From contig OY759271.1 of NCBI GenBank assembly GCA_963662155.1, forward strand, positions 38,993,581 through 39,057,580: a stretch of DNA of 64,000 nt, given 5' to 3'. This DNA is from Lamellibrachia columna. Taxonomy: Eukaryota > Annelida > Polychaeta > Sabellida > Siboglinidae. This document shows positions 24,998 to 35,179 of the stretch, piece after piece (position 1 is the first letter of the stretch; each line of letters starts with the position of its first letter). Position numbers and translations under genes: made by a program. The notes under the pieces were generated by a model. That model was not told the origin of the DNA, did no database searches, and saw nothing but the letters and a program-made list of their open reading frames with translations.

Positions 24998-25102
24998 TTT
25001 AACCCTGTGAAAGAGGAACCATCAGAGAGACTGGAAGAGCCATCTCCATTGCCCGCTATGCATTGCAGATCCACATCCCTTGGCTCTCAACATGTCGCAC
25101 AA
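24998..25102 (+). CDS. Rab11-FIP exon G: variable-end linker exon
   Basis: The acceptor is tttcgttattag and the first possible donor is GCACAA|gtatgt, 35 codons, phase 0. The translation is FNPVKEEPSERLEEPSPLPA, then MHCRSTSLGSQHVAQ. The donor is the first of about 38 tandem copies. Using any of the next ~19 donors would lengthen the exon by exact multiples of 30 nt, adding the decapeptide VCSHLEQTTQ per copy and staying open until about 25702. The true end of this exon therefore cannot be decided from sequence; the shortest form is annotated. Confidence 0.75.
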
Positions 25103-26175
25103 GTATGTAGTCACTTAGAACAAACAACACAAGTATGTAGTCACTTAGAACAACCAACACAAGTATGTAGTCACTTAGAGCCAGCCACACAAGTATGTAG
25201 TCACTTAGAACAAACAACACAAGTATGTAGTCACTTAGAACATACAACACAAGTATGTAGTCACTTAGAGCCAGCCACACAAGTATGTAGTCACTTAGAA
25301 CAAACAACACAAGTATGTAGTCACTTAGAACATACAACACAAGTATGTAATCACTTAGAACAAACAACACAAGTATGTAGTCACTTAGAACAAACAACAC
25401 AAGTATGTAGTCACTTAGAAAAAACAACACAAGTATGTAGTCATTTAGAACAAACAACACAAGTATGTAGTCACTTAGAACAAACAACACAAGTATGTAG
25501 TCACTTAGAACATACAACACAAGTATGTAGTAACTTAGAGCAAACGACACAAGTATGTAGTAAATTAGAACAAGTGACACAAGTATGTAATCTCTTAGAG
25601 CAAGCAACACAAGTATGTAGTCACTTAGAGCAAGTATGTAGTCACTTAGTGCAAGTGACACAAGTATGTGGTCACTTAAAGAGTAAGTATGTAGTCACTT
25701 AGAGCAAGCAACACAAGTAAGTAGTCACTTAGAGCAAGTGACACAGGTATGTAGTCACTTAGTGCAAACAGCATAAGTATGTAGACACTTAGTGCAAGTG
25801 ACACAAGTGTGTAGTCACTTAGAGCAAGTGACACAAGTATGTAGTCACTTAGAACAAGTATGTAGTCACTTAGAGTAAGTGACACAAGTATATAGTCACT
25901 TAGTACAAGTATGTAGTCACTTAGAGCAAGTTACATAAGTATGTAGTCATTTAGAGCAAGTATGTAGCCACTTAGAGCAAGTGACACATGTATGTAGTCA
26001 CTTAGAGCAAGTGACACAAGTATGCAATCACTTATTGCAAACAGCACATTTATGTAGACACTTAGTGCAAGTGATACAAGTGTGTAGTCACTTTGAGCAA
26101 GTGACACAAGTATGTAGTCACTTAAAGCAAGTACGTAGTCGCTTACAGCAAGCAACATACAAGTCTGCAGTCACT
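25088..26175. repeat. 30-bp donor-containing minisatellite, about 38 copies
   Basis: The unit is gtatgtagtcacttagaaca followed by aacaacacaa. Copies are exactly 30 bp from 25103 to 25613, then mixed 20-, 22- and 30-bp units. Almost every copy keeps CAA|GTATGT or CAA|GTAAGT, a good 5' splice-site match. The array begins on the exon G donor and fills nearly all of intron 7. Open frames on the minus strand here are artefacts. Confidence 0.96.
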
Positions 26176-26232
26176 TAGATGGTAGATACATTAGATGTTT
26201 GCTGCAACTTACCTGTTCGTCCTCCCAACCAG

Positions 26233-26331
26233 TCGATGTTGGACCTGCGCAGTAGCAAGATACCAGAGGTGGTCGTCGTAGATAAGCCACCAGTGACGCC
26301 AGTCGTAGAGCAGAGCCGGATGACTCGCAGT
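26233..26331 (+). CDS. Rab11-FIP exon H: linker
   Basis: The acceptor is ctcccaaccag and the donor is CGCAGT|gtaagt, 33 codons, phase 0 at both ends. The translation is SMLDLRSSKIPEVVVVDKPP, then VTPVVEQSRMTRS. No domain is recognised. Codon use and GC match the neighbouring exons. Readthrough into the intron reaches a stop after nine codons. Confidence 0.78.
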
Positions 26332-26742
26332 GTAAGTAGCTCTGCCAGTGTAGCTGACTACTAGCTGTAGAACATATGGAGTGATCAGTTTAGCTTTAAA
26401 CTGAATGGATGTTTTGTTATTGTAAACAAACTAACAGTTATTCTGTGTAGACACGAAGAACTCAGTTTGATTGAAGTTGCGATAAATCAGTTGTGCGTTG
26501 CATGAGGTTTCATTAAAGTATGGATTTTTTTCTTCAAATTTTGCTATTTATGCTAGTTGACTAAGTACTAGTCATCGTGTTGTGTTATGCCTAATTCTTT
26601 TTATCTGGTGTGTTGTTATTGCGTATTTCTGCATAAACAAGTATGGTGACACCATGTAATACGCACCATAATCTGGCTGTGTTCAATTTCATCACCCTCG
26701 ACTTTGGTAGCGTTGTTGTAACAAATTATATTCTTCTTGAAG

Positions 26743-26790
26743 GAGATAGATTTAGGGGAATCAGCGATGGATGACTCAGACAATGACGAG
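26743..26790 (+). CDS. Rab11-FIP exon I: short acidic exon
   Basis: The acceptor is attcttcttgaag and the donor is GACGAG|gtaact, 16 codons, phase 0 at both ends. The translation is EIDLGESAMDDSDNDE. The acidic sequence resembles casein-kinase-2-type stretches in scaffold linkers. It is the least certain exon because it is short and its acceptor is only fair. Skipping it would keep the frame. Confidence 0.6.
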
Positions 26791-26884
26791 GTAACTGATT
26801 TGTCTCCTCCTGGTGGGTGCACGAGACACTAGTCTGGTGGCGGCACAGCTCATGTGATTACCAGGATGCACATTGATAATGCAC

Positions 26885-27225
26885 CGCTCTTGGACTAACA
26901 CACCTGTAGTTACCTGGATGTCCATGATAACACACCAGTCTTTCACTAACACACTTCTACTTACCTGGATGCACATGATAACACACCACTTTTTCACTAA
27001 CATGTACTTACCTGGATGCACATGATAACACACCACTCTTTCATTGACACACCTGTACTTACCTGGATGCACATGATAACACACCAGTATTTCATTAACA
27101 CATACAGTGTATGTACTTACCTGGATAACACACCACTCTTTGACTGACACACATGTACTTACCTGGATGCACATTGATAATACACCACTTTTCACTTGCA
27201 CACCTGTGTTTACCTGAAGCTACTT
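26885..27225. repeat. About 51-bp repeat with U1-like motif, 6-7 copies
   Basis: Units of 42-53 bp contain tacttacctggatgcacatg and ataacacaccactctttcac. The 11-mer tacttacctgg is perfect at 26958, 27005, 27056, 27114 and 27156. It equals nucleotides 2-12 of the U1 snRNA 5' end and is the reverse complement of a consensus donor (CCAG|GTAAGTA). Confidence 0.88.
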
Positions 27226-27482
27226 GCGCGTAGGTGACTTCCAATAGTCTGGTTGCATGGTGAGATGTGACGTATTCACACATAACTGTTGATAGCTGTC
27301 TTCTACCATTCTCTGTCTCTCAACTCTGAAGTCTTCTCTTTCTTAAAATGTTGGCAATTCAGCTCTGTAGTTTCTCTGCTACCACTAATTTAATGTATAG
27401 TATAACTATACTATGGAAGGGTCATGATAACAGATATAACGACCACCATTTTTAATACATAAAATCTAATGTATTTTTACAA

Positions 27483-28575
27483 AGGTGTACTCCCCCTCCC
27501 AGTCCCTACTTGTTCTCCTGGTGTACTCCCCCTCCCAGTCCCTACTTGTTCTCCTGGTGTACTCCCCTCCCAGTCACTACTTGTTATCCTGGTGTACTCC
27601 CCCTCCCAGTCCCTACTTGTTCTCCTGGTGTACTCCCCCTCCCAGTCACTACTTGTTATCCTGGTGTACTCCCCCCTCCCAGTTACTACTTATTCTCCTG
27701 GTGTGCTCCCCTCTCCCAGTCCCAATTTGTTCTCCTGGTGTACTCCCCTCTCCCAGTCCCTATTTGTTCTCCTGGTGTGCTCCCCCCTCCCAGTAAGTAC
27801 TTGTTCTCCTGGTGTACTCCCCTCTCCCAGTCCCTATTTGTTCTCCTGTTGTACTCGCCCTCCCAGTCACTACTTGTTCTCCTAGTGTGCTCCTCCCTCC
27901 CAGTCCCTACTTGTTCTCCTGGTGTACTCCCCCTCCCAGTCACTACTTGTTATCCTGGTGTACTCCCCCTCCCAGTCCCTACTTGTTCTCCTGGTGTACT
28001 CCCCCTCCCAGTCACTACTTGTTATCCTGGTGTACTCCCCCTCCCAGTCCCTACTTGTTCTCCTGGTGTACTCCCCCTCCCAGTCACTACTTGTTATCCT
28101 GGTGTACTCCCCCCTCCCAGTCACTACTTGTTCTCCTGGTGTGCTCCCCTCTCCCAGTCCCTATTTGTTCTCCTGGTGTACTCCCCTCTCCCAGTCCCTA
28201 TTTGTTCTCCTGGTGTGCTCCCCCCTCCCAGTAAGTACTTGTTCTCTTGGTGTACTCCCCTCTCCCAGTCCCTATTTGTTCTCCTGTTGTACTCGCCCTC
28301 CCAGTCACTACTTGTTCTCCTAGTGTGCTCCTCCCTCCCAGTCACTACTTGTTCTCCTAGTGTGCTCCTCCTCCCAGTCCCTACTTTTTCTCCTAGTGTG
28401 CTCCTCCCTCCCAGTCCCTACTTGTTCTCCTGGTGTGCTCCCCCTCTCAGTCCCTACTTGTTCTCCTTGTGTGCTCCCCTCCCAGTCCGTACTTTTTCTC
28501 CTAGTGTGCTCCCCCCTCCCAGTCCCTACTTGTTCTCCTAGTGTGCTCCCCCTCCCAGTCCCTACTTGTTCACCT
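27483..28575. repeat. 36-bp pyrimidine-rich minisatellite, about 30 copies
   Basis: The unit contains gtgtactccccctcccagtc and cctacttgttctcctg. Each copy has a pyrimidine tract ending in CAG, like a 3' splice site, and a later CTG|gtgta. Length variants in the C run shift frames. Long Pro/Ser/Leu-rich open frames on both strands are artefacts. Confidence 0.95.
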
Positions 28576-28834
28576 TAGTGATCTGCACTAATGACGTGAT
28601 TGTATGTTCTTCCTTGTAGTAGCCTTTATAAAGGGTGAGGCCGAGTAGAGTGCTGCTGCACTGCTTTGGTTGTCGTCATTTGTCAGTGTTCCCTATGTCC
28701 CTATGGACAGCCTTTTCCCTCCACAGTTACTTCAAATGTACCATAGGTATTTCTGATGCCACAGTTCATATGGCAATACATCTATGCATATTCCAAACTC
28801 TTATCTATTTTCATGCACTTTGAAAACTGCTTAT

Positions 28835-29370
28835 AGCACTCAAAGCCACATGCACATCTGTAATAGGGTGTGTGCCGAGTCCACATGCACAGCTCTAATA
28901 GGGTGTGTGCCGAGTACATGTGCACAGCTCTAATAGGGTGTGTGCTGCGTCCATGTGCACAGCTGTAATAGGGTGTGTGCCGAGTCCATGTGCACAGCTC
29001 TAATAGGGAGTGTGCCGAGTCCACATGCACAGCTCTAATAGGGTGTGTGCCGAGTACATGTGCACAGCTCTAATAGGGTGTGTGCTGCATCCATGTGCAC
29101 AGCTCTAATAGGGTGTGTGCCGAGTCCACATGCACAGCTCTAATAGGGTGTGTGCCGAGTACATGTGCACAGCTCTAATAGGGTGTGTGCTGCGTCCATG
29201 TGCACAGCTGTAATAGGATGTGTGCCGAGTCCATGTGCACAGCTCTAATAGGGAGTGTGCCGAGTCCACATGCACAGCTCTAATAGGGTGAATGCCGAGT
29301 CCACATGCACAACTTTAATAGGGTGTGTGCGGAGTCCACATGCACAGTTCTAATAGGGTGTGTGCCGAAT
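28835..29370. repeat. 35-bp minisatellite with higher-order order, about 15 copies
   Basis: The unit contains agctctaatagggtgtgtgc and cgagtccatgtgcac. Variants follow a repeated order (cgagtccacatg, cgagtacatg, tgcgtccatg, sometimes cgagtccatg), so blocks of three or four units were copied together. Confidence 0.92.
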
Positions 29371-29371
29371 C

Positions 29372-29905
29372 CACTGCTCTAGTGACACGCACCCTGTCTA
29401 ATAACCTATGTCCACTGTATAGCCTGCCCGCATGTAGTGACACTGCTCTAGTGACAGGCGCCCTGTCTAATAACCTATATCCACTGTATAGCCTGCCCGC
29501 ATGTAGTGACACTGCTCTAGTGACAGGCGCCCTGTCTAATAACCTATATCCACTGTATAGCCTGCCCGCATGTAGTGACACTGCTCTAGTGACAGGCGCC
29601 CTGTCTAATAACCTATATGCACTGTATATCCTGCCCGCATGTAGTGACACGCACCCTGTCTAATAACCTATATCCACTGTATAGCCTGCCCGCATGTAGT
29701 GACACTGCTCTATTGACAGGCACCCTGTCTAATAACCTATATCCACTGTATATCCTGCCCACATGTAGTGACACGCACCCTGTCTAATAACCTATGTCCA
29801 CTGTATAACCTGCCCGCATGTAGTGACACTGCTCTATTGACAGGCACCCTGTCTAATAACCTATATCCACTGTATATCCTGCCCGCATGTAGGGACATTG
29901 CTCTG
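29372..29905. repeat. 69-bp minisatellite, about 8 copies
   Basis: The unit contains ctgctctagtgacaggcgcc, ctgtctaataacctatatcc and actgtatagcctgcccgcat. Some copies lack the first about 20 bp. Copies at 29442 and 29511 are 69 bp apart. Confidence 0.92.
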
Positions 29906-30530
29906 CTCTGACTTTCCAACACAGTTGTTCAATTATAACAAAGTATTTCAGTAACAAGAGTAAGTGTTGTGCCTGACTCTGTATGTTTGAGTTCATCGTT
30001 GCTGGGATGTTTATGTATCATGTCTAGTCACAACGTATACACTGACCTGTATTTACATTGTAATGGTAAACACTTTGTAATGGTAAACATATTGTGATGG
30101 TAAACACATTGTACTGTATGCAACGTTTATTAATTTTCTGGAATTTATTCAGATTTATTCCTACCAATCAAATAAGTTGCCCCAGAAGTCTATAAGACCC
30201 ACATAATATCATTATCTATGTCTGCTGGCCTGTTCGAAATGAGCTTGCTGTACAAAATGTGATATATTGATTGAATCTCATGAGACTTTGGCACAATTAA
30301 AATATTCACAAGAGTCACTCTTTGGACATGTTTTGAACTGACGTATCGTGTAGAGGATGGGTTATGGGCAGGCAACTGGACATGTGGGGCATATCCAGTA
30401 ATACAAAAAGCCTTGTTCAAAATGCCCAAAACTGGAAGAAATGCCTCCTGTAAGATTGTCACATTTCAGAAACTATGTTATAGGTAAACTGTAAGTGTTG
30501 ACTTGTTACTTTATTCTCTGTTGTCCACAG

Positions 30531-30597
30531 CGTAGTCTCTATGGTCGCGGCCGCTTCAGCACGCAGTCACATGACTTTGTCAGAAAACCATCTGCAG
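30531..30597 (+). CDS. Rab11-FIP exon J: linker
   Basis: The acceptor is ctgttgtccacag and the donor is CTGCAG|gtgtgt. It starts in phase 0 and ends in phase 1 (67 nt). The translation is RSLYGRGRFSTQSHDFVRKP, then SA, with a split Gly codon. It is a basic linker with no recognised domain. It must splice to the exon at 32365 to keep frame, and that exon's acceptor is the last of 18 tandem near-copies. Confidence 0.8.
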
Positions 30598-30905
30598 GTG
30601 TGTATAAAACTGTATATACCTGTCAGAATTAGTCATAGACTGGTGCTTTACATTTTGGTTTTATCTTAAACTTTACAGTTTAGTAAAGTTACATTTATTG
30701 ACTTGTTATCACAGTGGCAGTTACAGGAATATAGATGCCAATGCCAGGAATAGTAAGAGATTTTCTTGTTGCTATAAATGAATATCTCACAGGTATTACC
30801 TGTTTACATCACTTATCAACACTACATTACTGAGTGTTGATATCCCCTGAGCATTAGAAATACAGTCAGCTCTGACTCTGGGAATGAGATTTGTAGATGT
30901 TCTTG
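30598..30905 (+). other. Start of intron 10, unique part
   Basis: About 300 bp of AT-rich intron between the donor and the 82-bp array. No gene or repeat is seen. Confidence 0.6.
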
Positions 30906-32400
30906 GGTGTCACAATTCAGGAGAAACACCAGCAGGTGTATTAATTAATAATTATGTCACCTTTCCACAGGGGAGCCAGTCAGCTCACTCAACATTCTTC
31001 TGGAGAAACACCAACAAGTGTATTAATTAATAATTATGTCACCTTTCCACAGGGGAGCCAGTCAGCTCACTTAACATTCTTCTGGAAAAACACCAACAAG
31101 TGTATTAATTAATTTTTATGTCACCTTTCCACGGGGGACCCAGTCAGCTCACTCAGCATTCTTCCAGAGAAACATCAACAAGTGTATTAATTAATAATTA
31201 TGTCACCTTTCCACATGGGAGCCAGTCAGCTCACTCAACATTCTTCTGGAGAAACACCAACAAGTGTATTAATTAATAATTATGTCACCTTTCCACAGGG
31301 GAGCCAGTCAGCTCACTCAACATTCTTCCAGAGAAACATCAACAAGTGTATTAATTAATAATTATGTCACCTTTCCACAGGGGAGCCAGTCAGCTCACTC
31401 AGCATTCTTCCAGAGAAACACCAACAAGTGTATAAATTAATAATTATGTCACCTTTCCACAGGGAAGCCAGTCAGCTCACTCAGCATTCTTCCAGAGAAA
31501 CATCAACAAGTGTATTAATTAATAATTATGTCACCTTTCCACAGGGGAGCCAGTCAGCTCACTCAACATTCTTCTGGAGAAACACCAACAAGTGTATTAA
31601 TTAATAATTATGTCACCTTTCCACAGGGGAGCCAGTCAGCTCACTCAACATTCTTCCAGAGAAACATCAACAAGTGTATTAATTAATAATTATGTCACCT
31701 TTCCACAGGGAAGCCAGTCAGCTCACTCAACATTCTTCCAGAGAAACATCAACAAGTGTATTAATTAATAATTATGTCACCTTTCCACAGGGGAGCCAGT
31801 CAGCTCACTCAGCATTCTTCCAGAGAAACACCAACAAGTGTATAAATTAATAATTATGTCACCTTTCCACAGGGGAGCCAGTCAGCTCACTCAACATTCT
31901 TCCAGAGAAACACCAACAAGTGTATAAATTAATAATTATGTCACCTTTCCACAGGGGAGCCAGTCAGCTCACTCAGCATTCTTCTGGAGAAACACCAACA
32001 AGTGTATTAATTAATAATTATGTCACCTTTCCACAGGGGAGCCAGTCAGCTCACTCAGCATTCTTCCAGAGAAACACCAACAAGTGTATAAATTAATAAT
32101 TATGTCACCTTTCCACAGGGGAGCCAGTCAGCTCACTCAGCATTCTTCTGGAGAAACACCAACAAGTGTATTAATTAATAATTATGTCACCTTTCCACAG
32201 GGGACCCAGTCAGCTCACTCAACATTCTTCCGGAGAAACACCAACAGGTGTATTAATTAATAATTATGTCACATTTTCACAGAGGAGCCAGTCAGCTCAC
32301 TCAGCATTCTTCCAGAGAAACACCAACAGGTGTATTAATTAATAATTATGTCACATTTCCACAGGGGAGCCAGTCAGCTCGCTTAACATTCTTCCAGAGG
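30906..32400. repeat. 82-bp acceptor-containing minisatellite, 18 copies
   Basis: The unit contains ttaattaataattatgtcac, ctttccacag, then gggagccagtcagctcactc and aacattcttctggagaaaca. The last copy is the real acceptor and first about 40 bp of the exon at 32365. Acceptor AGs fall at 30970 plus multiples of 82; 17 x 82 reaches 32364 exactly. Two copies have lost AG (about 31134 and 31216); 16 keep it. Variants cttctgg/cttccag and caaca/cagca occur in mixed order. Confidence 0.97.
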
Positions 32401-32655
32401 AACAGTCGGAGACCATGTTGCCATCTGGTGAGGTTTGGAGCAATACCATCGAGCAGCAGAACGCAGCTAACAAAGCGAACTCCTCGGTTAGGAGCTCCAC
32501 GAGCAGGAAGTCTGATGTCATCTCAGAAGTCTGCTCAGAGACGGACGGTATTGACGTTCCTGTGTTGGTTCGCAGCAGCAGTCGTCCAACGTCAACAATC
32601 ATCGAAGGTCCCATCGACTTCCGACGCCTCAGCATAGGTTCCAAGGGTGATAAGG
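32365..32655 (+). CDS. Rab11-FIP exon K: linker
   Basis: The acceptor is tcacatttccacag and the donor is GATAAGG|gtgagt. It enters in phase 1 (two bases finish a Gly codon) and leaves in phase 1. The translation is EPVSSLNILPEEQSETMLPS, then GEVWSNTIEQQNAANKANSS, and ends in EGPIDFRRLSIGSKGDK. It is acidic then Ser-rich, as in class I FIP linkers. In every upstream repeat copy the same frame reads EPVSSLNIL, then (L/P)EKHQQVY and a stop, so only this last acceptor gives full-length protein. Confidence 0.87.
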
Positions 32656-32691
32656 GTGAGTTGTAGGTAATTACGATGTAGTGTTTGTAAT

Positions 32692-33478
32692 AATGTCTGG
32701 CAGTCTTAATGTATGCTGAGATTGTACACTAAAGTCTGGCAGTCTTAATGTATGCTGAGATTGTACACTAAAGTCTGGCAGTCTTAATGTATGCTGAGAT
32801 TGTACACTAAAGTCTAGCAGTCTTAATGTATGCTGAGATTGTACACTAAAGTCTGGCAGTCGTGATGTATGCTGAGATTGTACACTAAAGTCTGGCAGTC
32901 TTAATGTATGCTGAGATTGTACACTAAAGTCTGGCAGTCGTGATGTATGCTGAGATTGTACACTAAAGTCTGGTAGTCTTAATGTATGCTGAAATTGTAC
33001 ACTAAAGTCTGGCAGTCTTAATGTATGCTGAGATTGTACACTAAAGTCTGGCAGTCTTAATGTATGCTGAGATTGTACACTAAAGTCTAGCAGTCTTAAT
33101 GTATGCTGAGATTGTACACTAAAGTCTGGCAGTCGTGATGTATGCTGAGATTGTACACTAAAGTCTGGTAGTCTTAATGTATGCTGAGATTGTACACTAA
33201 AGTCTGGCAGTCTTAATGTATGCTGAGATTGTACACTAAATTCTGGCAGTCGTGATGTATGCTGAGATTGTACACTAAAGTCTGGTAGTCTTAATGTATG
33301 CTGAGATTGTACACTAAAGTCTGGCAGTCTTAATGTATGCTGATATTGTACACTAAAGTCTGGCAGTCTTAATGTATGCTGAGATTGTACACTAAAGTCT
33401 GGTAGTCTTAATGTATGCTGAGATTGTACACTAAAATCTGGTAGTCTTAATGTATGCTGAGATTGTACACTAAAATCC
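32692..33478. repeat. 39-bp minisatellite, about 20 copies
   Basis: The unit contains gtctggcagtcttaatgtat and gctgagattgtacactaaa. It is very homogeneous; variants are ctagcag, cgtgatg and tggtagtc. The 13-residue repeats on the minus strand are artefacts, because 39 is divisible by three. Confidence 0.96.
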
Positions 33479-33499
33479 AAGATGCAACATTCCTATCTA

Positions 33500-33715
33500 A
33501 ACAAACACTCATGCACATATACGTACACACACTCACTGTGCGCACACACACGCACGCACATATGTACACACACTCATGTGCACACACACACACACACACG
33601 CACACTCACCAAACTCACACACGCATGCACATATACCTACCCACACTCATGTGCAGTGCACATGAGTGGGGGTAGGTATATGCACATTGTGCACACATAC
33701 ACACACCACAATCAT

Positions 33716-33748
<33 letters not shown>

Positions 33749-33860
33749 CACGTACACATGCACGTACACACACACGCACATATACGTACACACATACACA
33801 CACCACACTCATGCACACACACACGCATGCACGTACACACACACACACACACACACACGC
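33500..33860. repeat. CA-rich microsatellite with internal hairpin
   Basis: Mixed CACA, CGCACA and TACACAC motifs with long (CA)n at about 33715-33745 and 33836-33858. A near-perfect inverted repeat with 31-bp arms lies at 33625-33655 and 33657-33687. Confidence 0.92.
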
Positions 33861-33885
33861 TGTAATATTGACTCCTCCACTGCAG

Positions 33886-34046
33886 ATGAACGAAGAAGCT
33901 CGCTGCGTTACGGGGTGAAGGAGATTGTGAACTCGGCTGATGCTGACCTCTACGAGACGGGCGACTACAAGCCGTCAGCAGCCGATGACCAGCGGTCATT
34001 TTTACCAGCTGAGATTCTTGACCAGTACAAGACAATGACCAGAGAG
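33886..34046 (+). CDS. Rab11-FIP exon L: pre-RBD region
   Basis: The acceptor is cctccactgcag and the donor is AGAGAG|gtgaga. It enters in phase 1 and ends in phase 0. The translation is D, then [40 protein letters not shown] and [13 protein letters not shown]. The last part ([10 protein letters not shown]) is the start of the amphipathic helix that precedes the Rab-binding domain in class I FIPs, where a similar Y-x-x-L-T/S-R motif occurs. It joins directly to DLIRMAY of the last exon. Confidence 0.9.
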
Positions 34047-34480
34047 GTGAGACCACCGACATTGTTACTATTCGTAAAACATCCATATAAATTACAAAGT
34101 TTGCTAGTTTTTATTGTAAAATCGTGTTACGTATTATAACCTATTATAATCTATATCTGTTCCAGCACCTTCACTGCCCAAATATGTCTTAATGAACCAC
34201 GTTAAAAAATATGTTTTGACTATCAACTGTTTAATTCTATATTGTTTACATTGCATTGGAAGGGACATCATTTTACGAGTGTTAATGATACGCCCATCGT
34301 GTGATCACAGTAAACTAATAAAATAGTTGACATTCATAAACAGATAAAGATAATGGTCACATTGTGTTAAAATGTGGTTCATTAAAATGCATTTCGATGG
34401 TTGAAATGTTAGAATAGACACATGACACAACATGATTTTACGATAAAAATTATCAGAGTTTTTAGTTTGAGATAAAGCGC

Positions 34481-35136
34481 TAGAGTATGAGTGGTGTGTA
34501 ACAGTCAGATACTACGCATTATATGGACGGGTGAGTATGAGTGGTGTGTAACAGTCAGATACTACGCATTATATGGACGGGTGAGTATGAGTGGTGTGTA
34601 ACAGTCAGATACTACGCATTATATGGACGGGTGAGTATGAGTGGTGTGTAACAGTCAGATACTACGCATTATATGGACGGGTGAGTATGAGTGGTGTGTA
34701 ACAGTCAGATACTACGCATTATATGGACGGGTGAGTATGAGTGGTGTGTAACAGTCAGATACTACGCATTATATGGACGGGTGAGTATGAGTGGTGTGTA
34801 ACAGTCAGATACTACGCATTATATGGACGGGTGAGTATGAGTGGTGTGTAACAGTCAGATACTATGCATTATATGGACGGGTGAGTATGAGTGGTGTGTA
34901 ACAGTCAGATACTACGCATTATATGGACGGGTGAGTATGAGTGGTGTGTAACAGTCAGATACTACGCATTATATGGACGGGTGAGTATGAGTGGTGTGTA
35001 ACAGTCAGATACTACGCATTATATGGACGGGTGAGTATGAGTGGTGTGTAACAGTCAGATACTACGCATTATATGGACGGGTGAGTATGAGTGGTGTGTA
35101 ACAGTCAGATACTACGCATTATATGGACGGGTGAGC
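34481..35136. repeat. 50-bp minisatellite, 13 near-identical copies
   Basis: The unit contains gtgagtatgagtggtgtgta, acagtcagatactacgcatt and atatggacgg. Only one internal substitution is seen (C to T at about 34865). Each junction reads GGACGG|GTGAGTATG, a strong 5' splice-site consensus, first at 34531 and last at 35131. Confidence 0.97.
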
Positions 35137-35179
35137 TTTGCACACTGTCATTGTTCAAAGGTCACTGTTTCAAGAGTTG

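Larger units (their letters stand above)
26791..30530 (+). other. Intron 9 with four minisatellites
   Basis: 3.7-kb intron with arrays of about 51, 36, 35 and 69 bp, then a unique part (29905-30530) with three copies of a 20-bp unit (gtaatggtaaacac-like) near 30060. It ends with the acceptor ctgttgtccacag. I looked for an extra exon at 28590-28660 (ttccttgtag) but it gives an immediate stop. Confidence 0.75.
32656..33885 (+). other. Intron 11 with 39-bp array and CA-rich tract
   Basis: 1.2-kb intron made almost entirely of the 39-bp array (32692-33478) and a CA/TG-rich region (33500-33860). The acceptor is cctccactgcag. Confidence 0.85.

Noticed and set aside
25007..25702. A single 231-codon coding exon covering the donor array
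   Set aside because: Possible, but each unit begins with a good donor and the array continues out of frame after about 25640; I kept the shortest exon and described the alternatives.
27485..28541. 343-codon Pro/Ser-rich protein
   Set aside because: A reading of the 36-bp array, with frame changes at C-run length variants and open frames on both strands.
28600..28660. Extra exon after ttccttgtag
   Set aside because: The expected phase gives an immediate TAG or an in-frame TAA, and neighbouring exons already join in phase.
34495..34530. Exon inside the 50-bp units (between acagtcag and gtgagt)
   Set aside because: The 22-nt length does not fit the phase 0-0 junction, and flanking exons encode contiguous conserved sequence (MTRE|DLIRMAY).
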